From Haemonchus contortus (taxonomy: Eukaryota > Nematoda > Chromadorea > Rhabditida > Trichostrongylidae), in assembly GCA_000469685.2 (NCBI GenBank), contig LS997567.1, positions 31,743,706 to 31,807,705 on the forward strand: 64,000 nucleotides of DNA, read 5' to 3'. The notes beneath the pieces were generated by a model. It searched no databases. It was not told where the DNA came from and worked only from the letters and a program-made list of their open reading frames with translations. Each line of letters opens with the position of its first letter. Within the stretch, counting starts at the first letter, position 1. Position numbers and translations under genes: made by a program. This document shows, piece by piece, positions 18,520-30,430 of the stretch.

Positions 18520-19862
18520 GCTAGATCGAACTAGGGGGACCCACCCCCGATGGGCGGAGCGTTCTCCAAGAATGTAATGCTTTATGAAAATATTTTTAAC
18601 TCGGTTGAGCGGAGCGTGCCTCGAAACTCGCATCGTTTGAGCGGAAAATCATAACTCCAGTCCCCGTGGACCTAGAGCGTCCACATCTGGTAGGAGTGCC
18701 CCAGATAGGGTAGGAACGCTTATTATGAATGGCAGGATTGGGCTCCACCCACAATGGGCAGAGTTAGGACGGAATTTCAAAAATCCTGTTCTTACAGACC
18801 TAGAGCGTTCAAAATAGGTAGCAGTTCAGGCGGCAGGATGGGAACACATATGCTGGGTGGTAGGACCGGACTCCGGTTTGAACGGAATTTCATAAATCCT
18901 GTTCTTACGGACCTAGAGCGTTCAAAACGAGTAGGAGTCCAGGCTGCAGCATGGGAACACTAATGGTGGGTGGCCGGGCCGGGGACTCCACCCACAGGGA
19001 GCGGGATTTGTGCTGAAAATCATGACTCCAGTCCCCGTGCACCTAGAGCGTCCACATTTGGTAGGAGTGCCCCAGATAGGGTAGGAATGCTTATTATGAA
19101 TGGCCGGATTGAGCTCCACCCACAATGGGCAGAGTTAGGACGGAATTTCATAAATCCTGTTCTTACAAACCTAGAGCGTTCAAAATGAGTAGGAGTCCAG
19201 GCGGCAGGATGGGAACACATATGGTGGGTGGCAGGACCGGACCCCGCCCACAAGGGGCGGGGTTTGTGTGAGAACTTAAACTTGGATCGAGAGCGTTTGA
19301 ATTTGGTAGAAGCACCCGCGGCAGGATGGGAACACTCGTGGTGGGTGACAAAATCGAACTTCGCTCACAAGGAGCCAGTGGGCGGGGTTTGAGTGGAAAT
19401 TTAGAGCTCCTGTTCTCGTGGACCTAGAGCGCCTAAATTTGATGGGGGTGCAGGCGGCAAAATTTAAACTCTTATGATGGGTCGCAGACCGGACTTCACT
19501 CACATGGGGCGGGGTTTGCGCGAAAAATTTAAACTTGGACTAGAGCGCTCATATTCGTTAGAAATACAGGCGGCAGGATGGGAGCACCTATGTCGGGCGG
19601 CAGGACTTGACGCCGCTCACAGGAGGCGAGGCATGGGAAAAATGTTAACTCAGACTTAAAGCGAAATTTCGAAACCAAGGTTGAATAAGCCGGAAGTAAA
19701 TCGAGTTACTCAAACGCACAGAACCTAAGGAGGTTAGTTCATGGCGGACGTGATGCGCACGAATTGTGTTGGATGTTTGCGTTTGGCCGGGAATGTATAA
19801 CTCCTGTTCTCATCTACCAAAGCCTCAAAATTTGAAAATGGTGCAGGCGGGGAGGCCATTTT
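18520..19862 (+). repeat. Minisatellite array with ~124 bp monomers and ~371 bp higher-order unit
   Basis: The landmark CCTAGAGCG (or close variants) recurs at about 18671, 18799, 18912, 19042, 19170, 19287, 19423 and 19540. Each monomer also carries GGCAGGATGGGAACAC-type and GGGCGGGGTTTG-type blocks. The 18671 and 19042 blocks are near-identical over their whole length (both with GCCCCAGATAGGGTAGGAA), so three monomers form a unit of about 371 bp. Reading frames across it are repeats in translation, not genes. Monomers of the same family lie inverted at 58045-58465. Confidence 0.88.
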
Positions 19863-21449
19863 AATACGAGAAGGACGGAATCCCGCCGTCAGCCGAGCGA
19901 GCCGACTGATGAGTTCATATCAGCCGTCGCGCACAGCGCTTGCAAAGGCTGGAATAAAATTGGTGTTGAGCAATGTGCGCTTCTATGAGCAAGTTGGGGC
20001 GATCCCAGTTCTCATAATACGGAGGCAAATCAATGGGGTGCAAATCAAAAAAGCAGTTTGGAACAAGCAAGCAGCGAATTCGCATCCGATTAAAAGTGGC
20101 AAAGTCGATTCGATTCTGTGAATAAACTGTTGTCACAGCATCATCTTTCCTTTCTGTCAGCTGCATACCATCATGTGTCGTCACCAGGCCTGCTCTTGAT
20201 TGGACACAGCAATAGCCAAGGCGATGAGCCAATAGAGATCGATGGTGAGGGTCAATTGGTTCAACGTTCGGTTAAAAAGAGTTTCAATTATCTATCATCG
20301 GAGCTTTACATCGCTAATGGCGAAACATTATGATAGACACACGGTCCAGGGGTTGTCGTGTCCCCTCTGTCGTGGGATGCGAGGCGTACACGTCGCGACC
20401 GGTAGGGTTTTTATTACGTGGTCCCTAGACTCGACCACTACAAGAACAACAATAAAAACCTATTAAGAGATCGCCGGCCTTATATAGGCTCTAAAAGGGG
20501 CGGGGCCGCTGGACCGTTGTGATTGGTTCATTGAGGATCTGCCTTGTGACGTCATCGATGGTTGGCGCCTCCAGTTATCGATTGGCAGCGGCGTCCTCCG
20601 CTCCTGTATGACGAAACCCTCCTCTGCTGGATGACGAAACCTGAGAACAAGGATAACTAGAATAACAAAATTTAATACAAAGGTGGAATTTGAACAATTA
20701 TAACAACAGCAACCATTTGCATTACATACAACAGTCATATACATAACATGATTAATTAAGTACAGTACAACCATAACCACTACATATCACCACTATAGAA
20801 TCATGACTCTGAAAAAATCAAATTCTACTTGTAAGCACATCTATTCAAAAGCGTAAACTAATCAACTATTTGAACATAATTTCGCATGGTGACCAAGAAA
20901 CAAAAGCTTCCCAGCTGTGGGCGTTTCCCAGGGAGCATCATACTTGATCAACATTCTAAGCATCATAAAACGTACATCAGTTGGAAATAATATTAATTTG
21001 GAAAAGAAAATTAGTGAGAACCGCATATCTGTCATGTAGTTTTGCATGACTTCCTTGTGTCGTATTAACTGAACCTCTGAATGAGCGCGAATTACTCGGT
21101 TTCCATGAAATGTACAGGTGGAATAAACAAAAAAATTTCTGGAAAATTGATAATTCAAATAACTGTTTTCAACTAAAAGTGTTCAAAGTTCATCACGATG
21201 CTTCAGTTTTGTTGAAGTTCTATGAAGCACATGCTGGTTCAATGCCCGAATACGGTTTGAATATATGGAACCCCATACTAAAGTCTTCAGGCAAAAAAAA
21301 CTGAAAAGTGAATTCCACGAAAAGTATAGAAGCCATCCAGACCCAGTGTACGAACGTCCTTGACTCGTTTAGGATGAACGGCTGCATCGCTTCAGTCTTA
21401 AAACATAATTATTCAGAGGAGTATTTAATGATATTGTATTTCGCTTTAT
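19863..21449. other. No supported gene
   Basis: A frame at 20232-19915 (minus, 105 codons) has mixed composition but no family I recognise. A weak copy of the 38 bp dispersed motif lies at 19866-19905. The rest is AT-rich without visible repeats. Confidence 0.4.
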
Positions 21450-21455
21450 AAGACC

Positions 21456-21700
21456 AAATGGCAAACTTAAGAACACAATTCACGGTAAACATGGTTCTCC
21501 AGCTCTCTCCCTGGGGATACCCAGTGGCCTTCAAGGGTGACAGGTAGGACGTTGTCGGAATCAAAAACTGAACGGCTAGGGCATAGTGAAAGTCCCGTTA
21601 CCGGATCGCCCGGGTTCCCACCCCTCTACCGATGGTGTGTCAGGGAGTGTTGAGACGATACAGATAGCAATGGATCGCCCGAAGACCCCCGCGATATCTC
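21456..21700 (+). repeat. Diverged copy of the TTAA-type MITE at 30860-31531
   Basis: TTAAGAACACAATTCACGGT resembles the end of that element, and GGGCATAGTGAAAGTCCCGTT plus the following ~100 bp align with 30968-31060. The other end was not found. Confidence 0.5.
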
Positions 21701-24608
21701 GCTGAACACCAAATCATCTCTGCGCTCAAGCGCGGTTTCTATGCACTCTGCTCTCTGTTTTCAGAGACACAGAGCAGATCTTCAGCTCGCCCAACCACTG
21801 CTTTCACGCCGTTTTGCTGCGTTAAACTCGTCCAATACCGCCATTTTCCTGCGTTAAACTCGTCCAATGAGCGGTGCGCACTAATGAAACATCGGTGCTT
21901 TTTTATTAATGAAGGCATAAAAATGATTGTATTCATTAAATGTACAAATGTCATTAGCGTCGTGCAATGTCTTTGTCTCTCCCGATTTCTTTTTGTAGGC
22001 CGTTTTTTGCGCTTTTTTCGTTATTTTTGCAATTATTCTAGACTGTATCTTTCATTATCCGTCAAAAACGGGTACTCAAAAATTATCATGAAGTGTGCTT
22101 TTAGGCTAGGGCCGAGCAGGTACTGGGTAATCGGTATGTGCAGAGGTCGTATCGCTTAGTTATCTCAGCAATGCGCCGAAAACCGTTGTAATTAGCGATA
22201 AGAACCGCTAGCCACTGACCCATGGGAAATCCTTGGTTTTGAGCGAAACGCTGCCCGTTCTACTTGAATATATTACAATCAATGCATTTCTTGGCCAGAG
22301 CCATAATGTGAACGTTGGTCAACCCGAACGTCACAATTTCTTTTTTCATGCTCGTCCTGCATTTCAGAGACCGCTTGGAAAGCTCCGCGTTGTTGGCGTT
22401 CGTATGAAGCGCAGTTACATAAAGCGACTCTACTATGCCGTTTTCTTGAAGGCTTCACTAACGAAAATGATCAAGAAATTCGTTAGTGTTTGACAGATGT
22501 GAAGGTACGTACCGGAGTAGTTGGCCAGCAACTTTGTAGAGGGACCACGAAATAGAGCGGGACGACAACGGGAACCGCAGGAGGTTGGTTTCTCGGCAGG
22601 GATGCTTCTGTATTTCAGTTTGGAGTAGCTGCAAGTGGCCTGGTGCATTTGTGCGCTTGTTCAGGTGAGCCACAGATCAAGAGCTCCGAACTACTTTCAG
22701 GTACTAGGAGGCGACGAGTTGGGCGAAACGTCAACCTAATAAACGGTTCCATTATAACAAACGCGTTCGGCAAAGCATTGTGGAATATATGGATGACAAA
22801 AGGTCTACAAGGCTTGACGCACATGCGCCTCAAGTTGTAGCCAATGGGTTAATAATTATAAGATAGCAAATGTCCAGGTTTCAAAAGAGGCCATTGTGGG
22901 TAGGGGAAGGATCTACGAATGTCACTGCTGTCGAATGATGTAAACACGGCATTCTTGAAGAGCGCAAGATCCTTGCTAAGCTCTGGAAAGTTTTGGAATT
23001 TATCTGTAAATGAACTAGACATGGTAAAACACTTAAAGAACAGTGGCCTCCGCTAACTCAGACTATAGGAAGTTTTATTCACAAAGAGCTGAGAAAAAGC
23101 AACGATCCAGAAAAACGCATGCTAACATAAAAGAAGACATGAACGCTAACGGCACGGAACTGCTCAAAATAAAAAAAATCGAAACGAGATGAAGTCTACG
23201 TTAACACAATCGAAGCTGTTTTATTGGCAATAGGAAAGCATATATGGTAGTCAGCACAGAAGACTTGTGGAAGCAGTCTGCACAGGGAACTCGTCAGGAA
23301 CCAGGAAACATCCTGACTTCGTCTTTCAAAAAAGCGTACTGCTTTGAATAGCTTCTCGGAAAATGGGTAAAACAAGAAAGATTGCACCTCAGGTAAATAT
23401 AGTGGACAAGAAGGCATATTTGGTTTAGACGGTTTTTGAGCAGACCTGGAGCCGCCCTCGCACGGTATGTGTTTTGACGTCACCCCGAATGTAGAAGATT
23501 CCTCCTAAATGAGTGTGTGTTTGACTTTCGATGTGATATGTGTAGAAGTGGTATGTATTTGTGTGTATGTAAGTGCTTTCACATTGTCTGTGTGTGGAAA
23601 AATCTGGTTTGGACATTTCTACAAAGCAATGGCTCACATATGCTTCAGGGCAAGAAAATTCACGTGATAAGCGGTGTGGCGAAGTGTGAGTCGGAACTGA
23701 CTGATGACGATTTTTAAACGTAAAGAGAATGACACTCCTCATATTTGCGAGTAGTAGGTGCGACAATGTTTGATTGCATACTGGCTGTACAACAGAAATC
23801 ATAGTGCTGCCGTCTCAAAAAGATAGAAAATCAGTTCAGCTAGCGATTCCACACAGTACTTCCTTCTAGATTTACAATTCAGCTATGCAGGATTCACTCA
23901 TGTGCTATAGCAATTGTAGCCCCACGGGTTGTCGTATAGGAAGCCTCTATTTACTTTTCGGAGAGATATAGTGGAAATCAAAAATTTGCTACCCTGCTTA
24001 TGCTTTCTCGGTTTATCGATGCGCGCAAGTTCAACCAGTCATTGCTGTAAAATTGTCAATTTAGCTAGCCGGCAGTGAATGCTCATGAAGCGATCGGAGC
24101 ACAGTTACAATAATGTAGTAACTGAGGTCATAAATAACCCTAAAAGATCACCTTAGAATATCGCGATTACACTTTGAACGGCAAATACTATAAGAGGGTA
24201 AGAGAACAATTGTTCTATCGAAGGAGCCAAGCTGGAGACCATTTTTTTATCATCGGGTTGTCCAGAAAGTCTCTGCCGATTCCTGAGTCATCTTTGAAAG
24301 AAAATTTCTAGAAGACCAAATCCATTTTAAAGAACACATCGCCCATTCTGTTCAGTAATAGTCGCTAATTTTCTATCAGTTTCATTATCCTACTTTCATA
24401 GAAGGTTCTGGACTTAGAATCGAAAAACCCTTTAATGTGCTTTTTGCAGTCCTCTAGCAGATTGAACGATTCTCCATGCAAGCGATTTTGCAGAGACCTA
24501 AGAAGTGGCTGTCTGATGGTACTATGACCAGACTATATGGTGGGTGTGGTAAGACATCCCACCCAAGCCCCAGCAATTTTGATTACTGACCAAAAATACG
24601 TTGTCGGC
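21701..24608. other. No supported gene
   Basis: Many 60-125 codon frames overlap on both strands without a recognisable family. A TG/GT-rich patch lies at 23510-23595. A Penelope-like 3' end remnant is listed separately at 22700-22775. Confidence 0.4.
22700..22775 (+). repeat. Possible Penelope-like 3' end remnant
   Basis: GGGCGAAACGTCAACCTAAT followed by AAACGGTTCC resembles the 3' ends of both Penelope families here (GAAACGTTAG followed by AATAAA-like sequence). The upstream hammerhead half is degraded (CTAGGAGGCGACG). Confidence 0.35.
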
Positions 24609-24680
24609 GTTGTCTTCCAACAGGGATAACTCCAGACCAAAAATACGTGTGGTCTGGAGTTATCCCTGTTGGAAGACAAC
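24609..24680. repeat. Perfect 30 bp hairpin
   Basis: GTTGTCTTCCAACAGGGATA plus ten more bases (24609-24638) is exactly complementary to 24651-24680, with a 12 bp loop AAAAATACGTGT. ACCAAAAATACGT occurs just upstream as well. It is the size of a miRNA precursor, but a transposon-derived palindrome is equally possible. Confidence 0.9.
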
Positions 24681-25426
24681 ACCCTTACGATTGGCCGCTT
24701 GGGCGCTTCTGGTCTGCCTATAAATTGTCTAGCTGAGCATAGTACCTTTTCAAAGTTATCGTTCGACTATGCGGCAACAGCTCATAATAAATGATTCCCC
24801 TCCAATCTCACCAGCAGCACAGCATAATCTTCCTCACCTGGATTTTGACTTTTGGAGTAGTTTGTGACGGCTCGCTAGGAAGGCTCCACGCTCGTTCCCG
24901 CTCCAAGTTGTTGTACCTGACCCACTTTTTGTCCTCGCTTTCACATGTTTCAGAAACAGCTCACTTTTGTTGCCTTTAACATCGAGTCGCACATTTAGGC
25001 GCGGTCCATCGCGTTGCGCTCGTTCAGTTCATGAGGTACCCAAATATCAAGGCGCTCATTAAATCAAGATGCAGCAAATGATCATGTAGGGTTGATTTTG
25101 AAACATTCCGTCTTCCTCCTATTCCACGAGTAGTGATTTGCCGATCCGTTATGATTAATATTTTGATTTAGTCATTTTCGACTGGTGATAGCCTTCCTGA
25201 GCGTTGCCGGCACTTGAGGGTGAATTCACCCTGTCTGAATTTCGCAAATCACTCGCGTACTGTACGTTCCCCTAGAGCATGTCTATTCAAACGAACCAAA
25301 TCTTTCTCACAGATTGAACCGCGTTTTTGCCTGCGCGGTAGAATAAAAGCAACAGGCGCCGCAAATGCACACGATGATCCTCAAATTCCACACGAGCCCT
25401 ATACGGACAGACTTCGAGGAATGGAA
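24681..25426. other. No gene seen
   Basis: No open frame or repeat that I can assign. Confidence 0.45.
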
Positions 25427-25960
25427 TTATTGCGGATTTTTCTCAAAAAAGTTTTATTTAAAAAACCATAAAAGTTCTCATCAAAAACATGTCTGAATAA
25501 TTTCTCTGAACGTAGCCACCATATGCGTTAAGCACTGCTTCCCATTTGATAGGTAGTCGGATTCCACAGACGAAGAAGTTTCGATTCTTGAAGGCTATCC
25601 ACATTTTGACATCGGTCAACAGGTCATCCAAATCGTCGTGAGCTCTGTTCCCTACAATCAGGAGGAGTTTATAGGAGTTTATATCGGTGAATATGTCGGA
25701 TTTAGGAGTAGATCTCATTCTTCACTTGGCTTTGGCCGGTTGTTCCATCGCCGAAAAGTTCGTGGAGAGAAATGACTCTGCCACCTCACAGCCATTCTCG
25801 AAGTAGTAGAGCATATTGTTACGCCTATGAATACGACTTTCTAGACACTTTTCTCCCAAAGTAAGCGAGAACATTATTCCTATAAGAATCCCGAGTTCAT
25901 TATTCAAATTATATGGAGAGAAAACAAGCCGCGAAAAAATCCGCATTAATTGAACAAAGC
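25427..25960 (-). pseudogene. mariner deletion derivative with transposase C-terminus
   Basis: Ends resemble the mariner copies at 35.9 and 37.9 kb (ATTATTGCGGATTTTT left, GCCGCGAAAAAATCCGCA right). The minus frame 25718-25458 carries DLDDLLTDVKMWIAFKNRNF followed by FVCGIRLPIKWEAVLNAYGG, which fits the last ~45 residues of mariner transposases (cecropia/SETMAR type), including the final W..C/V...G..Y-like pattern. The catalytic DDD part is missing. Confidence 0.7.
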
Positions 25961-26284
25961 TTTTTAATATTTCTCCCTTGATCTCTGTTGAATATGGCGC
26001 CACAACGGTCACCCCCTTCATTTTCTTACGCATAGTAAATTAGCCCGTCTACATAAGGCTGTGCCAACAATTAATGGCTTGAATACATTGTTAAATGAAG
26101 CCATTGCAAGCTGAATAAAATAAAGAAATAACAAAGAATGTCGAATGGCGCAAGGCTTTCTCACCGGCCTTATAGATCGATTCTGCAATCTGGTCACGGA
26201 GGCAATGTACTCCATACGGTTAATGCTACCAACACCTTGATTAGGTCTGTCAAGGCTGCCGCTCCTCTCGAAAATGGTAGATGG

Positions 26285-26519
26285 ACACCTCCCCTGCGCT
26301 ATATTGTAGGAGTTCCTATTGGGCTACAACGCACACGAGGCGACCCATAACATCTGCTCTGCCTTGAACCCTTATGTTGTCTTCTGTCGCGAAGTGGCGA
26401 CAAGGATCAAATGGTTCGAGCGGTTTCCTTCAGGCTATTATGACTTGAAAGATATACGTCTCGACCCGCATCCAAGACGGATGCCATCTAGCCTTCTTTC
26501 GGATCGCCCACACTTCTGA
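26285..26519 (+). pseudogene. mariner transposase N-terminal helix-turn-helix remnant
   Basis: The reading LLEFLLGYNAHEATHNIC, then RIKWFERFPSGYYDLKDI and a basic PHPRR stretch follows the mariner/Mos1-type DNA-binding domain (HTH_48) pattern. It lacks the catalytic domain downstream. The nearby C-terminal fragment at 25.4 kb is on the other strand, so the two are not simply one element. Confidence 0.65.
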
Positions 26520-27555
26520 TTCTACAAAACAGGTCGCTCTCTAGCAATTACATTCGCTCGCTCCGAGAACTAGATTAACAGAGGCCTTCGTACCCTCGTT
26601 GAATCTTGGTCTACTGCCTACATCATGGCTACCGCCGAAAAGATTGGTTGGACAAAGTTACCGCTGAGCATGAAAAGTGATACATTATCCACATCCATAG
26701 ATCTACACGTGGAGGCACCTATGGCCGGATCACATCACCAATGGCTGCACCGCCTGTGAAATCAGGTCATTCAGTACAATAAGAATCTTATACTACACGT
26801 GGGGGTTTGGGGTGGGGGAGCGGGAGGGAGTGCTTATGGACCATCGCAAAGTATACCACTGATAGCTCCACCCACCTAACCTTACATTTATTAGGGGTGG
26901 CGGAACTTCTCCCCAAATTCCTACGGCCTGCGGCAGTGGTTCCGACTTTTATATCCTTCCACTGGGAGTTCGAATCTTTTCCTTCCCAACGTGCGATCGC
27001 GTGCGGCGAGCAAGACACGCCGTTTGGGGAGAGGACGCCAGACCCCAGTCACGAGAGAGTTCTGTTGTACTCAGCTACAAACAACAACACTGGCAGTAAT
27101 CTATGCTATTCACGATTTGAAAATTAAAACAGTTAATCAATGCTCAATGCATGGAGAGGTAATGCTCATTGGAATGCGCAGTTGTCCGCAAGGTCGCCGT
27201 GGCGCAGTGGCAGCGATCTTCACCTGCAGGATAGTAAATAGGGTGTACTTCCACACGCAGATTATTGCAGAATGTGCTCTCTTTCAAATGAATGTTTTCA
27301 TGCCGTTTTTATTTTTAGTTTAAATTTTTCGCCACCAACGCCACTAACGATTGCAGTGTTTTCAGTTCAAGTTGCACAGTGTCCCAATTTAGTAGTCCTA
27401 GCCAGTTTCTTACGTGACGAAGCCCCTGCCCCACCAACTCATCCTTTTCATATCTTACAGACTCAACCGCACCGTCTAAGCAACTAGTAATGTGAGCTCC
27501 AATATGATAATTGTTATGAACCATCGTCCGTCTTTACTGTCAAAAATGTCACAAA
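26520..27555. other. No supported gene
   Basis: A G-rich run (GGGGGTTTGGGGTGGGGGAG) lies at 26801-26820. A tRNA D-arm-like GTGGCGCAGTGGCAGCG lies near 27200 without a matching T-arm. No gene assigned. Confidence 0.4.
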
Positions 27556-27696
27556 AATGGTGTTTTGTCTTCCCGCAAGTGCCGCCATTGGGCGGGTCCC
27601 GTTCAGAACGGGACAGCGACGCGTTTGCGTCGCGGCCAAGCGGCTTGGCTAGGAGGGGTTAACCCGCCTCATTCCGGTTTTCGTTTACGTAGTGAC
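27556..27696 (+). repeat. Split direct repeat A1
   Basis: 141 bp, about 93% identical by eye to A2 at 29499-29639. It holds a row of hairpins: GTCCCGTTC/GAACGGGAC (27596-27614), CGACGC/GCGTCG (27617-27632), GCCAAG/CTTGGC (27635-27649) and a GGGTTAACCC palindrome near 27656. Confidence 0.88.
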
Positions 27697-28679
27697 AGTT
27701 CGTGTCGCTAAGTTTTATTTTCACAAGTATGCGTGCGCTTCCGCGCAAATTGTGGGATCAAGATATTATTCGCTGAGGACGAAGTGTACTATCAGGGGGT
27801 AACAGGCCAGTAACAGGTGCAGTGTGATGACCGCGCATGGCTATGTTTCCCAAGCCAGTTCCCAACTCTCTCTCAGATTCGTCCGCTTCTGTGCAGTCAA
27901 CTCATGAATTCGGAATTGCCTTATGTGCTTTACTACCGTGCTCCATCAATGGCTATTGACAGAATAGCGCCGTTATGTGGCGATTAATTACGTAACGCAT
28001 CGGGCAACGAATTCTTGTTCGTATGATATTCATGTTCAATTTTGGATTGCTATCGGTCGAAACAATCGTCGTGTATGATATTACCAAAGCGTCGTTGTGG
28101 AGCTTGCGGGGCATGCGGTAGTAAATTCTTATCTGTTTTTCAGGCTTATAAAGTGTGTTCAGAGAGACAAGGCATCCGGTACGGATATGCTTTTGTAAAG
28201 CTCTATCCTATATACTGCTGAGCAGGCTGGCGTTAGCTGATAAGCCAATTCATAGCCCTCAGTGTCGCCTAAACTAATGAGATTTGTCAGTCATAGTCAC
28301 AGTATCTTACTATCGAATCACCAGCCAAAAACAGAGTTAGCATGGTGCATTCTCCGTTTAGCCTTCGTTTGCTTAATCGTTGCTATCGTGGCACAGCGCT
28401 TTTTAATATATTGGATGGTGTATTTGATCAAAAGTATGGTTCACTTGATTTTCAGTGTTACCGGAGTGGCCTAGTGAGGCTTGTTCGACAGAGGTTATTT
28501 CACAATACCAGCCTGTTTCGCAACCCATTGCTTGTGGGCTTGGATCTACATTTCGTCATGGCAATGTAACTATTTCATAATTCATTCTCGTAGTTGTTAT
28601 TGTACACCAAGTGTATCAAGAACTTTCGCTACGAGCATTGACTAGCCAGCGAGAACTCTAAGTGAGTTGGTTTCACTGA

Positions 28680-28998
28680 AGGAATGTTCCTTCGGCGCAA
28701 GGTGTAGTGACGTTTTTCCGCAGGCAGTGTTATTATTGAAGTTTTTATTGTGTGCCAGTTTTTAGAAGGACAGTTCCTTCGGCCCTACAGTGGCTTTTCA
28801 CGCAAGGTGCGGAGGCGGTGTTATTATTTAGAGGTTTTTATTGTGTGCCAGTCTTGAGAAGGACAGTTCCTTCGGCCCTACAGTGGCTTTTCCCGCAAGG
28901 TGCGGAGGCAGTGTCATTATTTGATGGTGTATTGTGTGCCAGTCTTGAAAGGACAGTTTCTCCAGACCTACAGTGGCTATTCCCGTAAGGTACGGTGG
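28680..28998 (+). repeat. Tandem repeat, ~92 bp unit, about 3.4 copies
   Basis: GTGTGCCAGT starts units at 28750, 28843 and 28934. Each contains GGACAGTTCCTTCGGCCCTA or a close variant and CGCAAGGTGCGGAGGC. The frame 28752-28988 translates the unit two and a half times and is not a normal gene. Confidence 0.88.
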
Positions 28999-29442
28999 CA
29001 GGTCGTTGTGTTTCATCAATTTCAGTATCTGATGTATTTAACCGTTGTCACGCGGTGTATCTTTCAAAGCAAGGGCCCCGAGGTGGGTCCTTTGTAGTGT
29101 AACAGTCAATCTTAGGCTTTCAGATCTGTCGCGGTCAGTAATACAGTTGTAATTGGCGAACATTGACGTCATCCAAAGCTGGGGCGTTATTTCTGAAACG
29201 CAGCTTCGGCTTGCAAATAGTATGAATCTGTAGATTCGGAGGTCAATTAGCTTCTGCATGGTAAAGCCATCGTACAAGTCCAAAATGAAGAAACTTTATG
29301 AATCAATCTTATCTTGGTAGACGAAGACAAGAAGCTGCGGCTTATGTATATTTATCTTTTCTGAATAAGTCTGCAGACTCCTCATGTAGCCTCATGCTTC
29401 GCCTCACTCACATATTGACCCCCTCCGGGCTTTAACTATATT

Positions 29443-29504
29443 CCGTTGTTGTTGCGGAAGACAAAACGTAAGTTTCGTCGTAGAGTATCGGAGACGAAGA
29501 TGGT
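29443..29504 (+). repeat. Split direct repeat B1
   Basis: About 62 bp beginning CCGTTGTTGTTGCGGAAGAC, identical to B2 except one base near its end. It abuts and slightly overlaps A2. Confidence 0.88.
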
Positions 29505-29639
29505 GTTTTGTCCTCCCGCAAGTGCCGCCATCGGGAGGGTCCCGTTCAGAACGGGACAGCGACGCGTGTGCGTCGCGGCCAAGCTACTTGGCTGGGCGGG
29601 GTTAACCCGCCTCATTCCGGTTTTCGTTTACGTAGTGAC
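29499..29639 (+). repeat. Split direct repeat A2
   Basis: Same as A1, ending GTTTACGTAGTGAC. The hairpin stems are unchanged while loop bases differ (GTTT to GTGT and CGG to CTA). Confidence 0.88.
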
Positions 29640-30368
29640 CCCGCCCTCCCTCCCCTTAAAGAAGAACAAGTAATCTGGGGCTAAGTTTCAGAACCATATG
29701 TTACAGTTCGAACAAACAAGGAGATGGAAGCGTTATGGCAATGGTTCTTTAACGTCAAATGGGTCATATGTAAGACCGGATAAGTCGTCATCGGCTATCG
29801 CATGTATGGCCTTAACGTTTTCATTAACTTTAAGGTCGGTTCAGACCCTCATGATGTGATTCATTTTCAGTATCAGCTGTACTGGCTTTAAATTCGTGAT
29901 TGTAGTTTGGCTCCGAGCCTATCTAGGTTCCTGTTAGGAATAGTCTCACCATCTCGTAGGAGATTTCGTGTTGTTCTGTTCTTGTTGGTTATCACGATAA
30001 GTTCACTGCCCATCGTGGCGATGCGGTCTCAGGACGGTGTATTTTGGATGTTGAGAATTTGTCTCTTCACATCTCCATGATCTATGTACATAATCTAGAA
30101 TGCCCGTTACTCAGCGTTGGGCATTATATCCATGGTTATTCGATATGTTCAGAACGTCATGTATGTTCATGTGGGTGTTCTGATCTTGCCGAATGGCATC
30201 TATGGTAGTAATGATATGCCGACAGTATAATATGCTTTATTTGTTATCATCATCAGTAATGATTTGCTGAATGGTTTATTGGGCCTCCATGAGCCATTAT
30301 GCCAAATTGTTAAGGCCAATCGTGGGCCAAATTGCGACACGAACGTAAACGATAAAACTTTTAACACA

Positions 30369-30430
30369 CCGTTGTTGTTGCGGAAGACAAAACGTAAGTT
30401 TCGTCGTAGAGTATCGGAGACGAAAATGGT
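30369..30430 (+). repeat. Split direct repeat B2
   Basis: Second copy of B, ending CGAAAATGGT, followed by unrelated T-rich sequence. Confidence 0.88.

Larger units (their letters stand above)
27556..30430 (+). mobile_element. Split-direct-repeat element, PAT/DIRS-like (non-autonomous)
   Basis: Two repeats are arranged A1 - interior - B1 A2 - B2: A1 27556-27696, B1 29443-29504, A2 29499-29639, B2 30369-30430. This interleaved order is the split direct repeat of PAT-type DIRS retroelements, which move with a tyrosine recombinase through a circle. B ends and A begins on a shared AATGGT-like core, as expected for a recombination junction. I find no recombinase, RT or gag frame in the 2.9 kb, so it would be a non-autonomous derivative. 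The alternative is chance nesting of repeats. Confidence 0.6.

Noticed and set aside
19899..19935. Hammerhead motif suggested by CTGATGAG
   Set aside because: No GAAA with a stem follows at a suitable distance.
24240..24560. A further mariner end suggested by GTTGTCCAGAAAGTCTCTGC
   Set aside because: No matching inverted end and no convincing transposase sequence was found.
27185..27265. tRNA gene suggested by GTGGCGCAGTGGCAGCG
   Set aside because: No B box or T-arm follows at the right distance and no acceptor stem forms.
28752..28988. Coding gene with repeated peptide units
   Set aside because: The repeat is a DNA tandem of about 92 bp in a mobile element; no start context or domain supports a protein.
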